Positions 22,294 to 29,980 of a stretch of 39,248 nt of DNA are shown here, piece by piece. A model generated the notes under the pieces. The model searched no databases, was not told the origin of the DNA, and worked only from the letters and a program-made list of their open reading frames with translations. Source of the stretch: Xanthomonas hortorum pv. cynarae (GTDB lineage: Bacteria > Pseudomonadota > Gammaproteobacteria > Xanthomonadales > Xanthomonadaceae). The position numbers and the translations under genes were made by a program. Position 1 is the first letter of the stretch. Each line of letters opens with the position of its first letter. Location of the stretch: positions 1 through 39,248 of the forward strand of contig NZ_MDFM01000039.1 in the NCBI RefSeq assembly GCF_002939985.1. The letters are read 5' to 3'.

Positions 22294-25248
22294 TTAACTC
22301 CGTGTGAGTCCTAACGATTTGCCCTTGTCCAGCACATCCATTGCCGCGAAGCGGATGCGCACCGACTGGAATGTCTGGTTCATGCTCTGGCCCTTCGCCA
22401 GCTGCACCGCGACGGTGTTGCCGAGCTGGCCCTGCAGGCCATCTTTCGCCGGCACCACCGCAAACGCTCCGTTCTGCACGATCACCGCATGGGGGCCGCT
22501 GGGCAGGTTCTCGATGGCTTCCACGGTGCCCTGAAAGCGGCGGGCCACATCGAGATTGACCGGCTGGCCGTACTTGGACGCTAGCCGTTTCTGTGCATCG
22601 GCCAGTTCCATGCCGCGCATGTCTTCGTCAAAGCCGGCCTTGAGGCGCACGCCCGCAGGAGTGCGCTCGGCCATCCGCAGTGCGACCAGGCGGTCGGTAC
22701 GCGCTTCCAGCGCTTCCAGGAACTGCGCTTGCGTGCGGGTGCGGCTGGTGGCGCCCTTCATCTGCTCAAGGCGACCAGCGGCCAGCTGGTCGTCCAGGAA
22801 CGTGCGTGCAATGACCTGGCTCTGCTGAGGCAGCGGCCCCTTCCCAAGCACGTCCAGGCGCACAAAGGCGCGCTTGGGGTCGCTGAGTGTGGGATCGGCG
22901 TTGACACGCTCCACCAGGTCGACCGGCACCTGGAAGGTGCCGTCCTCCAACTTGGTCACGTGGCCTCGGTACGCCAAGGCGTCCATGCGCCGCACGTGCG
23001 CCTCGATGTAGGACTCTGGCGTTGCGTTGCCGGGCAGACGTTTCGGGTCCCATTCCTTGACCTCTTCCAGGTGCGCCTCAGGGGAATAGATCTCATCCTT
23101 CAACCGCCGCAGCACGTTTTTGTCTGCCGCCGTGGCGACCGGCGGCGTGTAGCTGTCGAGGGTCACGGTGTCACCGATTTGCCCGCGTTCGACCAGGTGC
23201 CGCTCCGACGGGGCACTGAGCGTTGCGTAATGCACCTGGCCGTCGAAGCCGGCGACGACGACGTATTCGGCGCCCGTTCGCTTGTCGGCCTGCCCACGGT
23301 CGAGAATGACGCCCTGGACCGGTCCAGATGTCTCTAGGCTCTTTTCGTCTGCCAGTCGCCCGCTCTGGCTCCGCTCGGCTCGAAGATGCGGCTTCAACAG
23401 TCCCGCCACCTGGTGTTTCTGCACCATCGCGCGCTCCATGTCGCGCAACTCGTCGTCAAATCCGGCCTTCAGGCGCACCCCAGCGGGAGTGCGCTGGGCC
23501 AGCTGCAACTCAACCAGGCGGTCGGCACGCGCTTCCAGTGCGTCTAGGAACTGCACCTGGGTGCGCGTGCGGATAGTGGTGTTCTTCAGTTGCTCAAGGC
23601 GACCAGCGGCCAGCTGGTCGTCAAGGAACGTGCGCCCGATGACTTGGCTCTGGCGGTTGAGCGAGCCTTGCGCCTTCACGTCCAGACGCACGAACGAGTT
23701 TTTGTCACGGGCAATGGCTGGATCACCATCGAGCCGCGCCAAGAGGTCTGGCGGCACACGGAACGTGCCGTCAGGCAGCTTGGTGACATGTCCTCGGCTC
23801 GCCAGTGCTTCCATGCGATTGACGTGCGCATCGATGTAGGACTCTGGCGTTGCATTCTCAGGCAAGCGCTTCGGGTCCCACGCCTTCACCTCGGCCAGAT
23901 GCGCGTCCGGGAGATAGACGCCGCTCTTCAAGCGCCTTAGCACGTTCTTGTCCGCAGACGTGGCGGCTGGCGGCGTGTAGGTGCCCAGCTCCACGGTGTC
24001 GCCGATGCGTCCGCGCTCAGGCATGTGTCGCTCTGAGTGCATGCTAAGCGTCGCGTAATGCACCTGGCCGTCGAATCCGCCAACGATGACGTACTCGGTG
24101 CCTGACAGTTTGTCTGCCAATCCGCGATCAAGGATGACACCCTGCACGGGTGCAGCTTTCAGACTGTCCTTGTCGGCCAGCAGTCCACGCCGGCTACGTT
24201 CGGCGTCAAGGTGCGGCTTGAGATCTGTTGCTAGCCTGCGCTCTTGCGCCATCGCACGCATCGCCTCCGGCGCATTCGCGTGGATCTTCCAGCGACCGGG
24301 CATCTGCTCGGTGGCTAAGCCGTGGTCACGCAGGATCGCCAGCCGCTGTAGCCGCAATTGCCGCTGTGCATTGCGGAACGGATCTGCATGCACTTTGCCG
24401 GCATGGATTAGGCCGCTTTCGCGGCTCTGCTGCTCCCGAAGCATGGACGCATCCAGACCCGTCCAGCGCTCTTGCGTGACCTCCTTCGCAGCAGAGCGAT
24501 AGATGTCGATATCGCTCCGATATCCCAGCTCGCGTGTTGCCAGCTCACGTGACCGCTCGCGCATGCCATTGCTGATGTAGTCGCGGCTAATCACCAGGTC
24601 GCCGCCCTTGTCATCCACCCCGCGCACGATGATGTGCACGTGCGGGTTGTCGGTGTCATGGTGGGCGACGGCCATCCAGTCCAGTTTTGTCCCTAGATCC
24701 TGCTCCATCTGTTGCATCAAATCGCGGGTGTAACTTTCTAGATTCAAGTTCGCGCCATCTTCCGGCGAGACGATGAATCGGAACGAATGCCGGTCAGGTT
24801 CTGCCCGATCCACGAACTGCGATGTCTGCTCGCGCGTGAGTTCGCCCGTGTCGGTAAACGGGCGCGCCGGCCCACCATCCTTGTCTACGCCGTGGCGTTG
24901 CGCATAGTCCACGTGCCGCTGCATGGCGGCTTTTGCTCCGACCCGTGGTGCTGCAACCACACGGGCCTTGATGGTGACGCGCTGCTGTCGGCTTCCGGTG
25001 TTGATCCTGACGCCAGCGCCGCGTCCAGCATGGTGCGTGGTCGCGCCGGAAATGCGCCCGGTCCGTGCCGCCCGTTTGGCAGCGCTTTTGACACGGCTGA
25101 TGACTTCGTTGACCTGGGAGTTGTTACGCGCCTGGCGGCCCTTGGACAGGCGAACGCGCAGCGGCTTGTCGGTGCTGCTTGCACCCTGACTGCCCTTCCC
25201 AGCGTCCTGGTCTGGCCCTGCTGAACTGCGCTTTTCACTGCCGACCAC
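22294..25248 (-). CDS. traI: DUF3363-type relaxase (VirD2/TraI-like, MOBP) with internal duplication
   Basis: 984 aa. The N-terminal relaxase part holds HVDYAQRHGVDKDG (candidate nicking Tyr115) and the histidine motif VAHHDTDNPHVHIIVRG (His197, His203, His205) that binds the metal. Family members with a DUF3363 C-terminal region are common in Tn4371-type elements. Here the C-terminal region contains two copies of about 260 residues (about 343-603 and 618-878) sharing PVQGVILDRG, GFDGQVHYATLS, NVLRRLK, WDPKRLP, NATPESYI, RTFLDDQLAAGRLEQ and ERTPAGVRLKAGFD-type blocks. It nicks oriT and pilots DNA into the recipient. First gene of the traI-traG-trbB unit. Confidence 0.93.
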   Translation of the reverse strand: MVGSEKRSSAGPDQDAGKGSQGASSTDKPLRVRLSKGRQARNNSQVNEVISRVKSAAKRAARTGRISGATTHHAGRGAGVRINTGSRQQRVTIKARVVAAPRVGAKAAMQRHVDYAQRHGVDKDGGPARPFTDTGELTREQTSQFVDRAEPDRHSFRFIVSPEDGANLNLESYTRDLMQQMEQDLGTKLDWMAVAHHDTDNPHVHIIVRGVDDKGGDLVISRDYISNGMRERSRELATRELGYRSDIDIYRSAAKEVTQERWTGLDASMLREQQSRESGLIHAGKVHADPFRNAQRQLRLQRLAILRDHGLATEQMPGRWKIHANAPEAMRAMAQERRLATDLKPHLDAERSRRGLLADKDSLKAAPVQGVILDRGLADKLSGTEYVIVGGFDGQVHYATLSMHSERHMPERGRIGDTVELGTYTPPAATSADKNVLRRLKSGVYLPDAHLAEVKAWDPKRLPENATPESYIDAHVNRMEALASRGHVTKLPDGTFRVPPDLLARLDGDPAIARDKNSFVRLDVKAQGSLNRQSQVIGRTFLDDQLAAGRLEQLKNTTIRTRTQVQFLDALEARADRLVELQLAQRTPAGVRLKAGFDDELRDMERAMVQKHQVAGLLKPHLRAERSQSGRLADEKSLETSGPVQGVILDRGQADKRTGAEYVVVAGFDGQVHYATLSAPSERHLVERGQIGDTVTLDSYTPPVATAADKNVLRRLKDEIYSPEAHLEEVKEWDPKRLPGNATPESYIEAHVRRMDALAYRGHVTKLEDGTFQVPVDLVERVNADPTLSDPKRAFVRLDVLGKGPLPQQSQVIARTFLDDQLAAGRLEQMKGATSRTRTQAQFLEALEARTDRLVALRMAERTPAGVRLKAGFDEDMRGMELADAQKRLASKYGQPVNLDVARRFQGTVEAIENLPSGPHAVIVQNGAFAVVPAKDGLQGQLGNTVAVQLAKGQSMNQTFQSVRIRFAAMDVLDKGKSLGLTRS
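22615..24222 (-). repeat. Tandem intragenic duplication in the relaxase gene
   Basis: Copy 1 runs from about 24222 to 23440, copy 2 from about 23397 to 22615, an offset of 825 bp (275 codons, in frame). At protein level long blocks are identical; at DNA level, stretches such as GCGACCAGCGGCCAGCTGGT recur at 22768 and 23603. Confidence 0.88.
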
Positions 25249-25274
25249 GGTCGTCTCCCAGCCCTAAAAAACTA

Positions 25275-25313
25275 TGTTGTAAATTACAACAAGATTAAAC
25301 GGCAATGTTGTAA
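25275..25313. promoter_or_regulatory. TGTTGTAA repeats upstream of the relaxase gene (operator or oriT part)
   Basis: TGTTGTAA-A-TTACAACA is a perfect 17-bp palindrome (25275-25291), and the half-site TGTTGTAA recurs at 25306-25313. The AT-rich region just upstream of the relaxase start (25249-25380) is where oriT or the relaxosome-protein operator is expected. Positions 25249-25550 contain no gene; the rest is a C-rich stretch (25370-25460) with no clear feature. Confidence 0.5.
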
Positions 25314-25550
25314 GAAAAAGCTAATAGAAATAGTCAGTTAAAACCCACATACCACACACACTTTTATCTTGCCCTTCTTTTCCGCTTCTCCGCCTTTGCC
25401 TTCCGACGCCCTCACCCCCTCCGATCAAACCCACCCTTCGCAGAAACCACAGTGCCCGCTCTGGATCTGCTGTAGCGCGTCTCGGAACCGTCGGCCTCGA
25501 CCAAAAGCCCGACCCTATCGGACGCTACCCGCACAACGCCGCACAAGCGG

Positions 25551-26141
25551 TCAGCGTGGCCTCGGTTGTGCAGCCTTCGGCCCGGTCCCTGCGAACCCTG
25601 TGGGCGCGGCTGCGGGCGACATTACGGGAACAGCATTGGCTTGGGCTTTGGTGGACCGGCGGCCGCTCGCCTTCCCGCTTGCCGGGAAGTTCACCGCCAC
25701 CCCAGCCGCTTGCGACACCCAGCTCACGTAACCATTGCTCAATCCGCGCGACTCGTTGCCGGTGTTGTACATCGACAAGGCGCCCAGCAGCGCAGGCTTT
25801 TCGGCGCGATATTTGGCCCATGTCTGGGCGTAGTTCCGGGCCAAAATGGTGGTGCCAATGCGGACGTTTGTGCATGGGTCTAGTAGGTCAACCGGCGTCA
25901 CTCCGAACTTGGTCAGATGCTGCGAGTTGATCTGCATCAGCCCGATATCGGTACTGCGACCGGCCCGCACCTGTTCGACTGCGATCCGCTGGGCATCGTC
26001 AAGCCGGGTCGGATAGAAGCTACGAACCTGATTGTTGATGGCATACGGATTGCCGCCACTCTCATGCTTGATGATCGCCTGCACGGTTTGCGGATGCACG
26101 CCGATGGAGCAGGCGAGAATCACTGACATCAGGTCACTCAT
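25551..26141 (-). CDS. Lytic transglycosylase of the transfer system (VirB1-like)
   Basis: 196 aa. SLT fold: VQAIIKHESGGNPYAIN with catalytic Glu27, GLMQINSQHLTKFG, NVRIGTTILARNYAQT and LGALSMYNTGNE. It cuts peptidoglycan to let the secretion channel through. AGGAG lies 6 nt before the ATG at 26141. It overlaps the traF-like stop by 8 bp. The N-terminus is only weakly hydrophobic (LMSVILACSIG), so export could depend on the system itself. The last 40 residues are low complexity (Pro/Ala/Lys). Confidence 0.92.
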   Translation of the reverse strand: MSDLMSVILACSIGVHPQTVQAIIKHESGGNPYAINNQVRSFYPTRLDDAQRIAVEQVRAGRSTDIGLMQINSQHLTKFGVTPVDLLDPCTNVRIGTTILARNYAQTWAKYRAEKPALLGALSMYNTGNESRGLSNGYVSWVSQAAGVAVNFPASGKASGRRSTKAQANAVPVMSPAAAPTGFAGTGPKAAQPRPR

Positions 26142-26730
26142 GATCGACTCCTATCGAGGATGCTTGCGTCCACAACGGTGTAATGCCTCCGGCGATTACT
26201 GACAGCGGAACGAACCCGTAATAGCGGCCGTCATAGCTGTTAGCAAGACCATCACCGATGGTGAAGATGTGCCCCGCTGGAACCCGCGTGCAGCCTTGTA
26301 AGACGTGAGGCAATGCCACGCCTGTTCGGTCCGTGGTAGCGACCGCACCCACACGCCGATAGGTGGCTGGGTGACTTGCGGTCGTTGGGGTTGCAATGCT
26401 GACTTCGCTGTTCACGCACACCGTGTCGCCAGCAACCGCACCGACACGCTTGATGTAAAGACTTCCGGGCTTCATCCAGCCGCGTTCAAAGCCATAACGC
26501 GCTGCCGCATTATGTGGAGAGAATGCGACCAGCTGGCCCCGCTCTGCGCTATGCGTATTGCGATTCAGGAGGTACAGACCTTGCGCCACGCTTGGCGAAA
26601 GGTTGGCGATTACGGTGAAACCTAGCGAGGCCAGACTGCTCGCACTTGCCCATCCAAGTGCGGGGGCAATCACTGCTAGGCCTAGGCCGAGTGCTAGCCC
26701 TTTGGTGAGCTTCTTTCGTGTCACAGACAT
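26134..26730 (-). CDS. traF: S26-family pilin-maturation peptidase, TraF-like
   Basis: 198 aa. Basic N-terminus, membrane segment (about 11-40, GLALGLGLAVIAPALGWASAS), then NLSPSVAQGLYLLN with candidate nucleophile Ser47 and SLYIKRVGAVAGDTVCV with the Lys94 general base, followed by the GHIFTIGDGLANSYDGRYYGFVP block (signal-peptidase box with Asp/Gly/Tyr). In RP4 TraF removes the C-terminal tail of TrbC and joins the ends into a circle. Here TrbC has matching ends. It is 4 bp after the DUF2840 gene and overlaps the transglycosylase gene, so all three are one unit. Confidence 0.9.
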   Translation of the reverse strand: MSVTRKKLTKGLALGLGLAVIAPALGWASASSLASLGFTVIANLSPSVAQGLYLLNRNTHSAERGQLVAFSPHNAAARYGFERGWMKPGSLYIKRVGAVAGDTVCVNSEVSIATPTTASHPATYRRVGAVATTDRTGVALPHVLQGCTRVPAGHIFTIGDGLANSYDGRYYGFVPLSVIAGGITPLWTQASSIGVDHE

Positions 26731-26734
26731 GCCG

Positions 26735-27199
26735 CTAACCTCGCCTTTTGCGGGGGAGTTTGGCTCTCACGTCGGCGGTTAAGACCTTCAACCGCGCCAG
26801 TGGCATGCGCTGGAAAAACTGTTCGATACGCGCCAATTCTAGCCGATTTAGGGTGTCAATTTTTGACCGATTCAGGGCTAACCAGGCCACATAAGCGCGC
26901 ACCCGCGTTGCGCCTGTGATGTCTGCCAGAATGGCGACATCCGGGCGCACTGCCGGCACGCTTTCGCCCGCCTGGCCTGCCGGTAATGCCTCACACAGCA
27001 CAACCCGCCATCGCGTTGTGCCGTAGTCATTCTGCTCCCATAGATCGAGTGCAAACCGGTCACCAGGTGCGAAGCTCAGAAGCCGGCGACGGGTGCCGTC
27101 TTCGCCGATCACCCAGCGGCCAACCTGGCGCGGCTTGCCGGTCAGAATCCGCCGGTTTGTCCAGCCCTTGGCGAAGGCTTCAATGACCTGGGCACCCAT
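26735..27199 (-). CDS. DUF2840-family protein, 154 aa
   Basis: Recognised as DUF2840 from the segment RRILTGKPRQVGRWVIGEDG, RRLLSFAPGDRFALDLWEQNDYGTTRWRVVLCEA and VRAYVAWLALN. This family regularly sits next to the S26 peptidase gene and the ParA/RHH genes in conjugative elements; its function is not known. I choose the ATG at 27199 because AGG lies 7 nt upstream; the ATG at 27205 sits almost on that site, and longer starts would extend into the GCATGC array. It is the first gene of the DUF2840-traF-transglycosylase unit. Confidence 0.75.
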   Translation of the reverse strand: MGAQVIEAFAKGWTNRRILTGKPRQVGRWVIGEDGTRRRLLSFAPGDRFALDLWEQNDYGTTRWRVVLCEALPAGQAGESVPAVRPDVAILADITGATRVRAYVAWLALNRSKIDTLNRLELARIEQFFQRMPLARLKVLTADVRAKLPRKRRG

Positions 27200-27209
27200 C
27201 GTCATACCT

Positions 27210-27470
27210 GCATGCACGCATGCTTGATGCTTTGCATGCAGCTGATCGAAGTGCGCCCTGAGCGCAACTGCATGCAAGCTGCTTTAGCAGTTTGCAGACT
27301 TGCATGCACCGTGCGAGATAGCATGCAAGCTGGCGTGCATGCGCGCATGCATTTGGCCTTGCAGGCCTGCATGCAAAGCTGCAAACATGCACGCATGCGA
27401 GATTGCGCGCACGCTAGCATGCAAGCATGCTTGCAGCTAAACATGCAAGCCGCTTTGCATGCTCGCATGC
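27210..27470. repeat. 8-bp-phased GCATGC array, candidate centromere (parS)
   Basis: GCATGC starts at 27210, 27218, 27234, 27270, 27302, 27321, 27337, 27345, 27369, 27393, 27417, 27425, 27457 and 27465: fourteen boxes in 261 bp. Eleven of thirteen steps are multiples of 8 (8, 16, 24 or 32); only 36 and 19 are not. The bases between are degenerate forms of the same 8-mer (GCATGCAA-like). It lies directly downstream of the RHH gene (27472-27813), so it is probably the binding site of the partition complex. Confidence 0.85.
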
Positions 27471-27471
27471 G

Positions 27472-27813
27472 CTATTCGTCGCCGCTGGACTCGGGCGTGT
27501 CAGCCAGAGCTGACAATGGCGCAAGACCCATCGAGGTGAGGAACATCGAGATGCCTTTGATGGTGACGTCCTGGATGGTCATGTTGTGGGTGTAGCGAAA
27601 CTCGGAGATCCGGCGCAGGTCTTCGTCGGTCAGGTGACGGATGGTGATCGTGCGGTTGGCCCCAACCTTGGGCGCGCTCTTCGCCGTCCCGACCTTGGGA
27701 GCCGGCTGCGTGGTTGGTTCGGCCGACTTGGCCGATCGCGCCGGCTTGTCTGGCTGGCTGTTCTTGTCCAGGGCGGCGAGCTTGCCGAGCTTGCCGGAGA
27801 GTCCAGTGGTCAT
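27472..27813 (-). CDS. RHH-type partition partner of ParA, 113 aa
   Basis: The N-terminal half (to about residue 60) is Lys/Pro/Ala-rich and disordered-looking; the C-terminal half (TITIRHLTDEDLRRISEFRYTHNMTIQDVTIKGISMFL) has strand-helix-helix character of small ribbon-helix-helix ParB/ParG-type proteins. A flexible N-tail plus RHH is the layout of ParG, which stimulates its ParA-like ATPase and binds repeated centromere boxes. The start overlaps the parA stop by 4 bp (27810-27813), and the 8-bp array begins 2 bp beyond its stop. The functional assignment is from layout and context. Confidence 0.7.
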   Translation of the reverse strand: MTTGLSGKLGKLAALDKNSQPDKPARSAKSAEPTTQPAPKVGTAKSAPKVGANRTITIRHLTDEDLRRISEFRYTHNMTIQDVTIKGISMFLTSMGLAPLSALADTPESSGDE

Positions 27814-28448
27814 ACGTGGGTTCCTTTGGTTGTGCTTAAAAGCGTGTGCACTTCACGCCACAGGGCGCGAATTTCAAATGCGGCCTTGCCGGCCGGTTCA
27901 AATTCGCCCACGGCTTGGCCGTGAGCAAGGGCGCGGCGGTAGGCAGTCCGGTCGTGGATGACTGTTTCCAGCACAGGAATGCCGGTGCTGGCTAGCTCCC
28001 GCGCCACTTCCCGCGTCTCACTGGCGCGGATCGGGGCGCTGGACAGGATGAACGCCCCCGGCTTGCCGCTGGCCTGCAATAGCCGAATCGAAGCCGGCGC
28101 GGCGGCTAGATCCAGCAGGCTCGGGCGGATCGGCATCAAGGCGAGATCCGCATGCTCTAGCGCGGCCGCGATGCCGGCTGACGCATGCGGGGGGGTGTCC
28201 ACGATCAATAGGTCATAGCCTTCCTCGGCTGCGGCCTGGACCGCTGGGCCGACATTGGCGGAGGTGATGGCCACCACTTCAAGCGTGGAGTGCTTGCGGG
28301 TTTCGGCCCACCCTTTGGCCGAGCCTTGCGGATCGGTGTCGGCCAGCGCAACGCGCAGGCCGGCTTGCTGCGCGGCCACCGCGAGGTGAACGGCGATCGT
28401 TGTCTTGCCGGAGCCGCCCTTCTGGACGGCGATGGCGATGGTTTTCAT
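27810..28448 (-). CDS. parA: ParA-family partition ATPase
   Basis: 212 aa, the short ParA type without N-terminal HTH. Deviant Walker A KGGSGKTT (residues 10-17), Walker A' near LRVALADTDPQGSAKGW and Walker B YDLLIVDTPPHAS. It segregates plasmid copies with its RHH partner. The ATG at 28448 has AGGAG 8 nt upstream. A half-conserved plasmid-wide operator lies 39 bp upstream, and a GCATGC cluster is just beyond that, so expression is probably repressed from these sites. Confidence 0.93.
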   Translation of the reverse strand: MKTIAIAVQKGGSGKTTIAVHLAVAAQQAGLRVALADTDPQGSAKGWAETRKHSTLEVVAITSANVGPAVQAAAEEGYDLLIVDTPPHASAGIAAALEHADLALMPIRPSLLDLAAAPASIRLLQASGKPGAFILSSAPIRASETREVARELASTGIPVLETVIHDRTAYRRALAHGQAVGEFEPAGKAAFEIRALWREVHTLLSTTKGTHV

Positions 28449-28486
28449 GCACTGCGCTCCTGGTGGAAGTCGCTTGCTTGAGGGCA

Positions 28487-28509
28487 AGTGTGCAATACCT
28501 TAGCAACAT
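28487..28509. promoter_or_regulatory. Plasmid-wide operator before parA (one arm)
   Basis: Left arm AGTGTGCAAT with ACC spacer, right arm degenerate (TTAGCAACAT). 39 bp upstream of the parA start, the same position as in other units. Confidence 0.5.
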
Positions 28510-28571
28510 GCATGCACGCATGCAAGCTGCTTTAGCTGCACGCATGCTTAGCTGCACGCCAGCATGCATGC
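28510..28571. repeat. GCATGC cluster between parA and kfrA
   Basis: GCATGC at 28510, 28518, 28542, 28562 and 28566; spacings 8, 24, 20 and 4. Positions 28518-28536 are identical to 27270-27288 in the large array (GCATGCAAGCTGCTTTAGC). It reaches the kfrA stop codon, so it covers the parA upstream region. Confidence 0.75.
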
Positions 28572-29275
28572 TAGCTGGCGCCGCGCCCGCGCGGCTTGGC
28601 CTGACCGGTCTTTGGCGAGGCGGGCGAGGTGGCCACCGACTCAAGCGCTGCAAGCCGACCCCGTAAGTTCGCTGCGTCCTCGCGGGCTTGGCCGGCAGCG
28701 TTGCGCTGCTCGGCTGCAATCAGGTGCGCCCGGTCCAGCTCGGTGCGTAACTCGCTGGCGCGGGCCTCTGCGGTGCTTGCGCGCTGCTGCAGGTCCACCA
28801 GCTCGGTGCGCACCTGGTCAAAAGCGGCCGTGTGGGCGACTGCGGCCGAGGCAGCCTGCTGCATGGCCGTATCCAGCTCGGCAATACGTGCTTGGGCCGC
28901 TTCCAACTCAAGCGCCTGGGCTTCGTAGGCGTCGGCCATCTGCTGGCTCAGTGCCTCCGCCTCCTGCCGCTCGGCTTCCCACCCTGCCTGGGCTGCACGC
29001 AGCGCGTCGTTGGCCGCCTCTTGGGCGGCCTGCCAAATCGCCACCACGGCCGAGCCAGCGGCCTGCTGCACGGGCTCGGGCACCTGGACGGCAGCAGGAG
29101 CCGGACGCGCTTGCGTGCGCCGCCACTCTTTCATGACGGTGCTTGCTTCGTTCATGTTGACCTTAGCCGCCTTGCGCACGGCATCGACGGTCGGGAAGAC
29201 CTCACGCCCGGCCTGGTCATACAGCGCATCAGCAGCCTTGAAGATGCGATCACGTGCGTCTTGGGACGGGTCCAT
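28571..29275 (-). CDS. kfrA: KfrA-like DNA-binding protein with long coiled coil
   Basis: 234 aa. The N-terminal about 60 residues (ARDRIFKAADALYDQAGREVFPTVDAVRKAAKVNMNEASTVMKEWRR) are the KfrA_N DNA-binding domain. From about 80 to 215 it is an uninterrupted alpha-helical coiled coil (Ala/Glu/Gln-rich heptads), then a basic tail. KfrA of IncP plasmids is a nucleoid-like plasmid stability protein and autorepressor. AGGAG precedes the ATG at 29275. A perfect 14-bp inverted repeat at 29299-29329 overlaps its promoter region. Confidence 0.88.
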   Translation of the reverse strand: MDPSQDARDRIFKAADALYDQAGREVFPTVDAVRKAAKVNMNEASTVMKEWRRTQARPAPAAVQVPEPVQQAAGSAVVAIWQAAQEAANDALRAAQAGWEAERQEAEALSQQMADAYEAQALELEAAQARIAELDTAMQQAASAAVAHTAAFDQVRTELVDLQQRASTAEARASELRTELDRAHLIAAEQRNAAGQAREDAANLRGRLAALESVATSPASPKTGQAKPRGRGAS

Positions 29276-29298
29276 GTGCGGCTCCTGCGGCCTAGTAG

Positions 29299-29329
29299 GT
29301 AAGAAGAATAATAATATTATTCTTCTTAC
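29299..29329. promoter_or_regulatory. Perfect 14-bp inverted repeat, probable KfrA operator
   Basis: GTAAGAAGAATAAT, 3 bp (AAT), ATTATTCTTCTTAC. 24 bp upstream of the kfrA start, AT-rich and overlapping a likely -10 region. KfrA proteins are known to bind a long palindrome in their own promoter. Confidence 0.75.
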
Positions 29330-29511
29330 TGTGCAACCGGGTTTGCAGTTGATTGCATACCGTTCGTCGGGACGTGGTGTGATCGCAGCTGGCGGACTCG
29401 GCGAGGCGTACACGCACACGGCTGCACCGCGCCTAGGCATCGGCGTGGGTGTTGAGCTGGGCGGGGTCGGCGCTGACGCGCGGCGCGGGTGCACCTGGTC
29501 AGGTGCAAGCC

Positions 29512-29540
29512 AAAAAAAACGGCGCCGGTTGCCCGACGCC
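29512..29540 (-). terminator. Minus-strand intrinsic terminator
   Basis: On the minus strand GGCGTCGG, GCAA loop, CCGGCGCC and then eight T after one G. The stem has one G-T pair. It ends any transcript coming from the replication region before it reaches kfrA. Confidence 0.75.
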
Positions 29541-29691
29541 GCTGCGTTACGTGTTACCTACCGCTTACCGCCTCGGGTAAGACCGGCAGTGTGTTCTGAC
29601 CGATTCCCATCGCCCAAAACGGCGACGAAGGTAGCGGCGAACACTCACTGGCTTGGGCCAGGTACAACTACAACAGATGACACTGCTCATA

Positions 29692-29719
29692 AAAAACACC
29701 TATCCCATGAGGAAAGGTG
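29692..29719 (-). terminator. Second minus-strand terminator-like hairpin
   Basis: On the minus strand CACCT-T-TCC, TCAT loop, GGA-T-AGGTG followed by six T. With the one at 29512 it forms a tandem stop downstream of the non-coding region. Confidence 0.55.
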
Positions 29720-29787
29720 GTCTCCACAGCAGCCCGGCGCTAGCTGCCTGTTCGAAAAACACTTACAAAAAGCTAACGCAATTGCGC

Positions 29788-29945
29788 TATAATTTCGAAA
29801 CACCACGTAACGAAGTCAAAAACGCAACCTTGCTGCCGTGCAAGGCTGTATAGCTGGGAACTTCCTACACAGTCACACCCGCTGAACCATTTCAGCTAAA
29901 TGCACCCTTTAAAAGCTATCTGCTGCCAGGCGGGTAGCTTTCGCG
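29788..29945 (+). ncRNA. Candidate structured plus-strand RNA with sigma70-like -10
   Basis: TATAAT at 29788-29793 is followed by three hairpins: CCTTGC-6-GCAAGG (29827-29844), GCTGAA-CCAT-TTCAGC (29881-29896) and AAAGCTA-TAGCTTT (outer arms 29912-29942) around an inner GCC-A-GGC. The best -35 (TTACAA, 29763) has a 19-bp spacer, longer than ideal. A transcript of about 150 nt would run opposite to rep, parA and kfrA. It could be a replication or partition control RNA, or a leader for the small ORF at 29900. Confidence 0.35.
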
Positions 29946-29965
29946 TGTGCATCTACCACAGATAG
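29900..29965 (+). CDS. Possible 21-codon leader ORF ending AGSFRVCIYHR
   Basis: ATG at 29900 to TAG at 29963-29965. The C-terminal motif AGSFRVCIYHR reminds me of the short AGSF-containing peptides encoded next to C4-type antisense RNAs and Ash/Icd-like genes of P4- and P1-like elements. It overlaps the last hairpin of the candidate RNA. There is no strong ribosome-binding site. Treat as a weak call. Confidence 0.25.
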   Translation: MHPLKAICCQAGSFRVCIYHR

Positions 29966-29980
29966 TGACACAGTGCCGTT

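Noticed and set aside
27210..27470. CRISPR array
   Set aside because: Repeat unit is only 6-8 bp, spacing is multiples of 8 with no unique 30-bp spacers, and no cas genes are present.
27202..27595. Open frames on both strands across the GCATGC array (repeated MHAC/MRAC peptides)
   Set aside because: They arise because the 8-bp repeat lacks stop codons in several frames; no ribosome sites and the composition is pure repeat translation.
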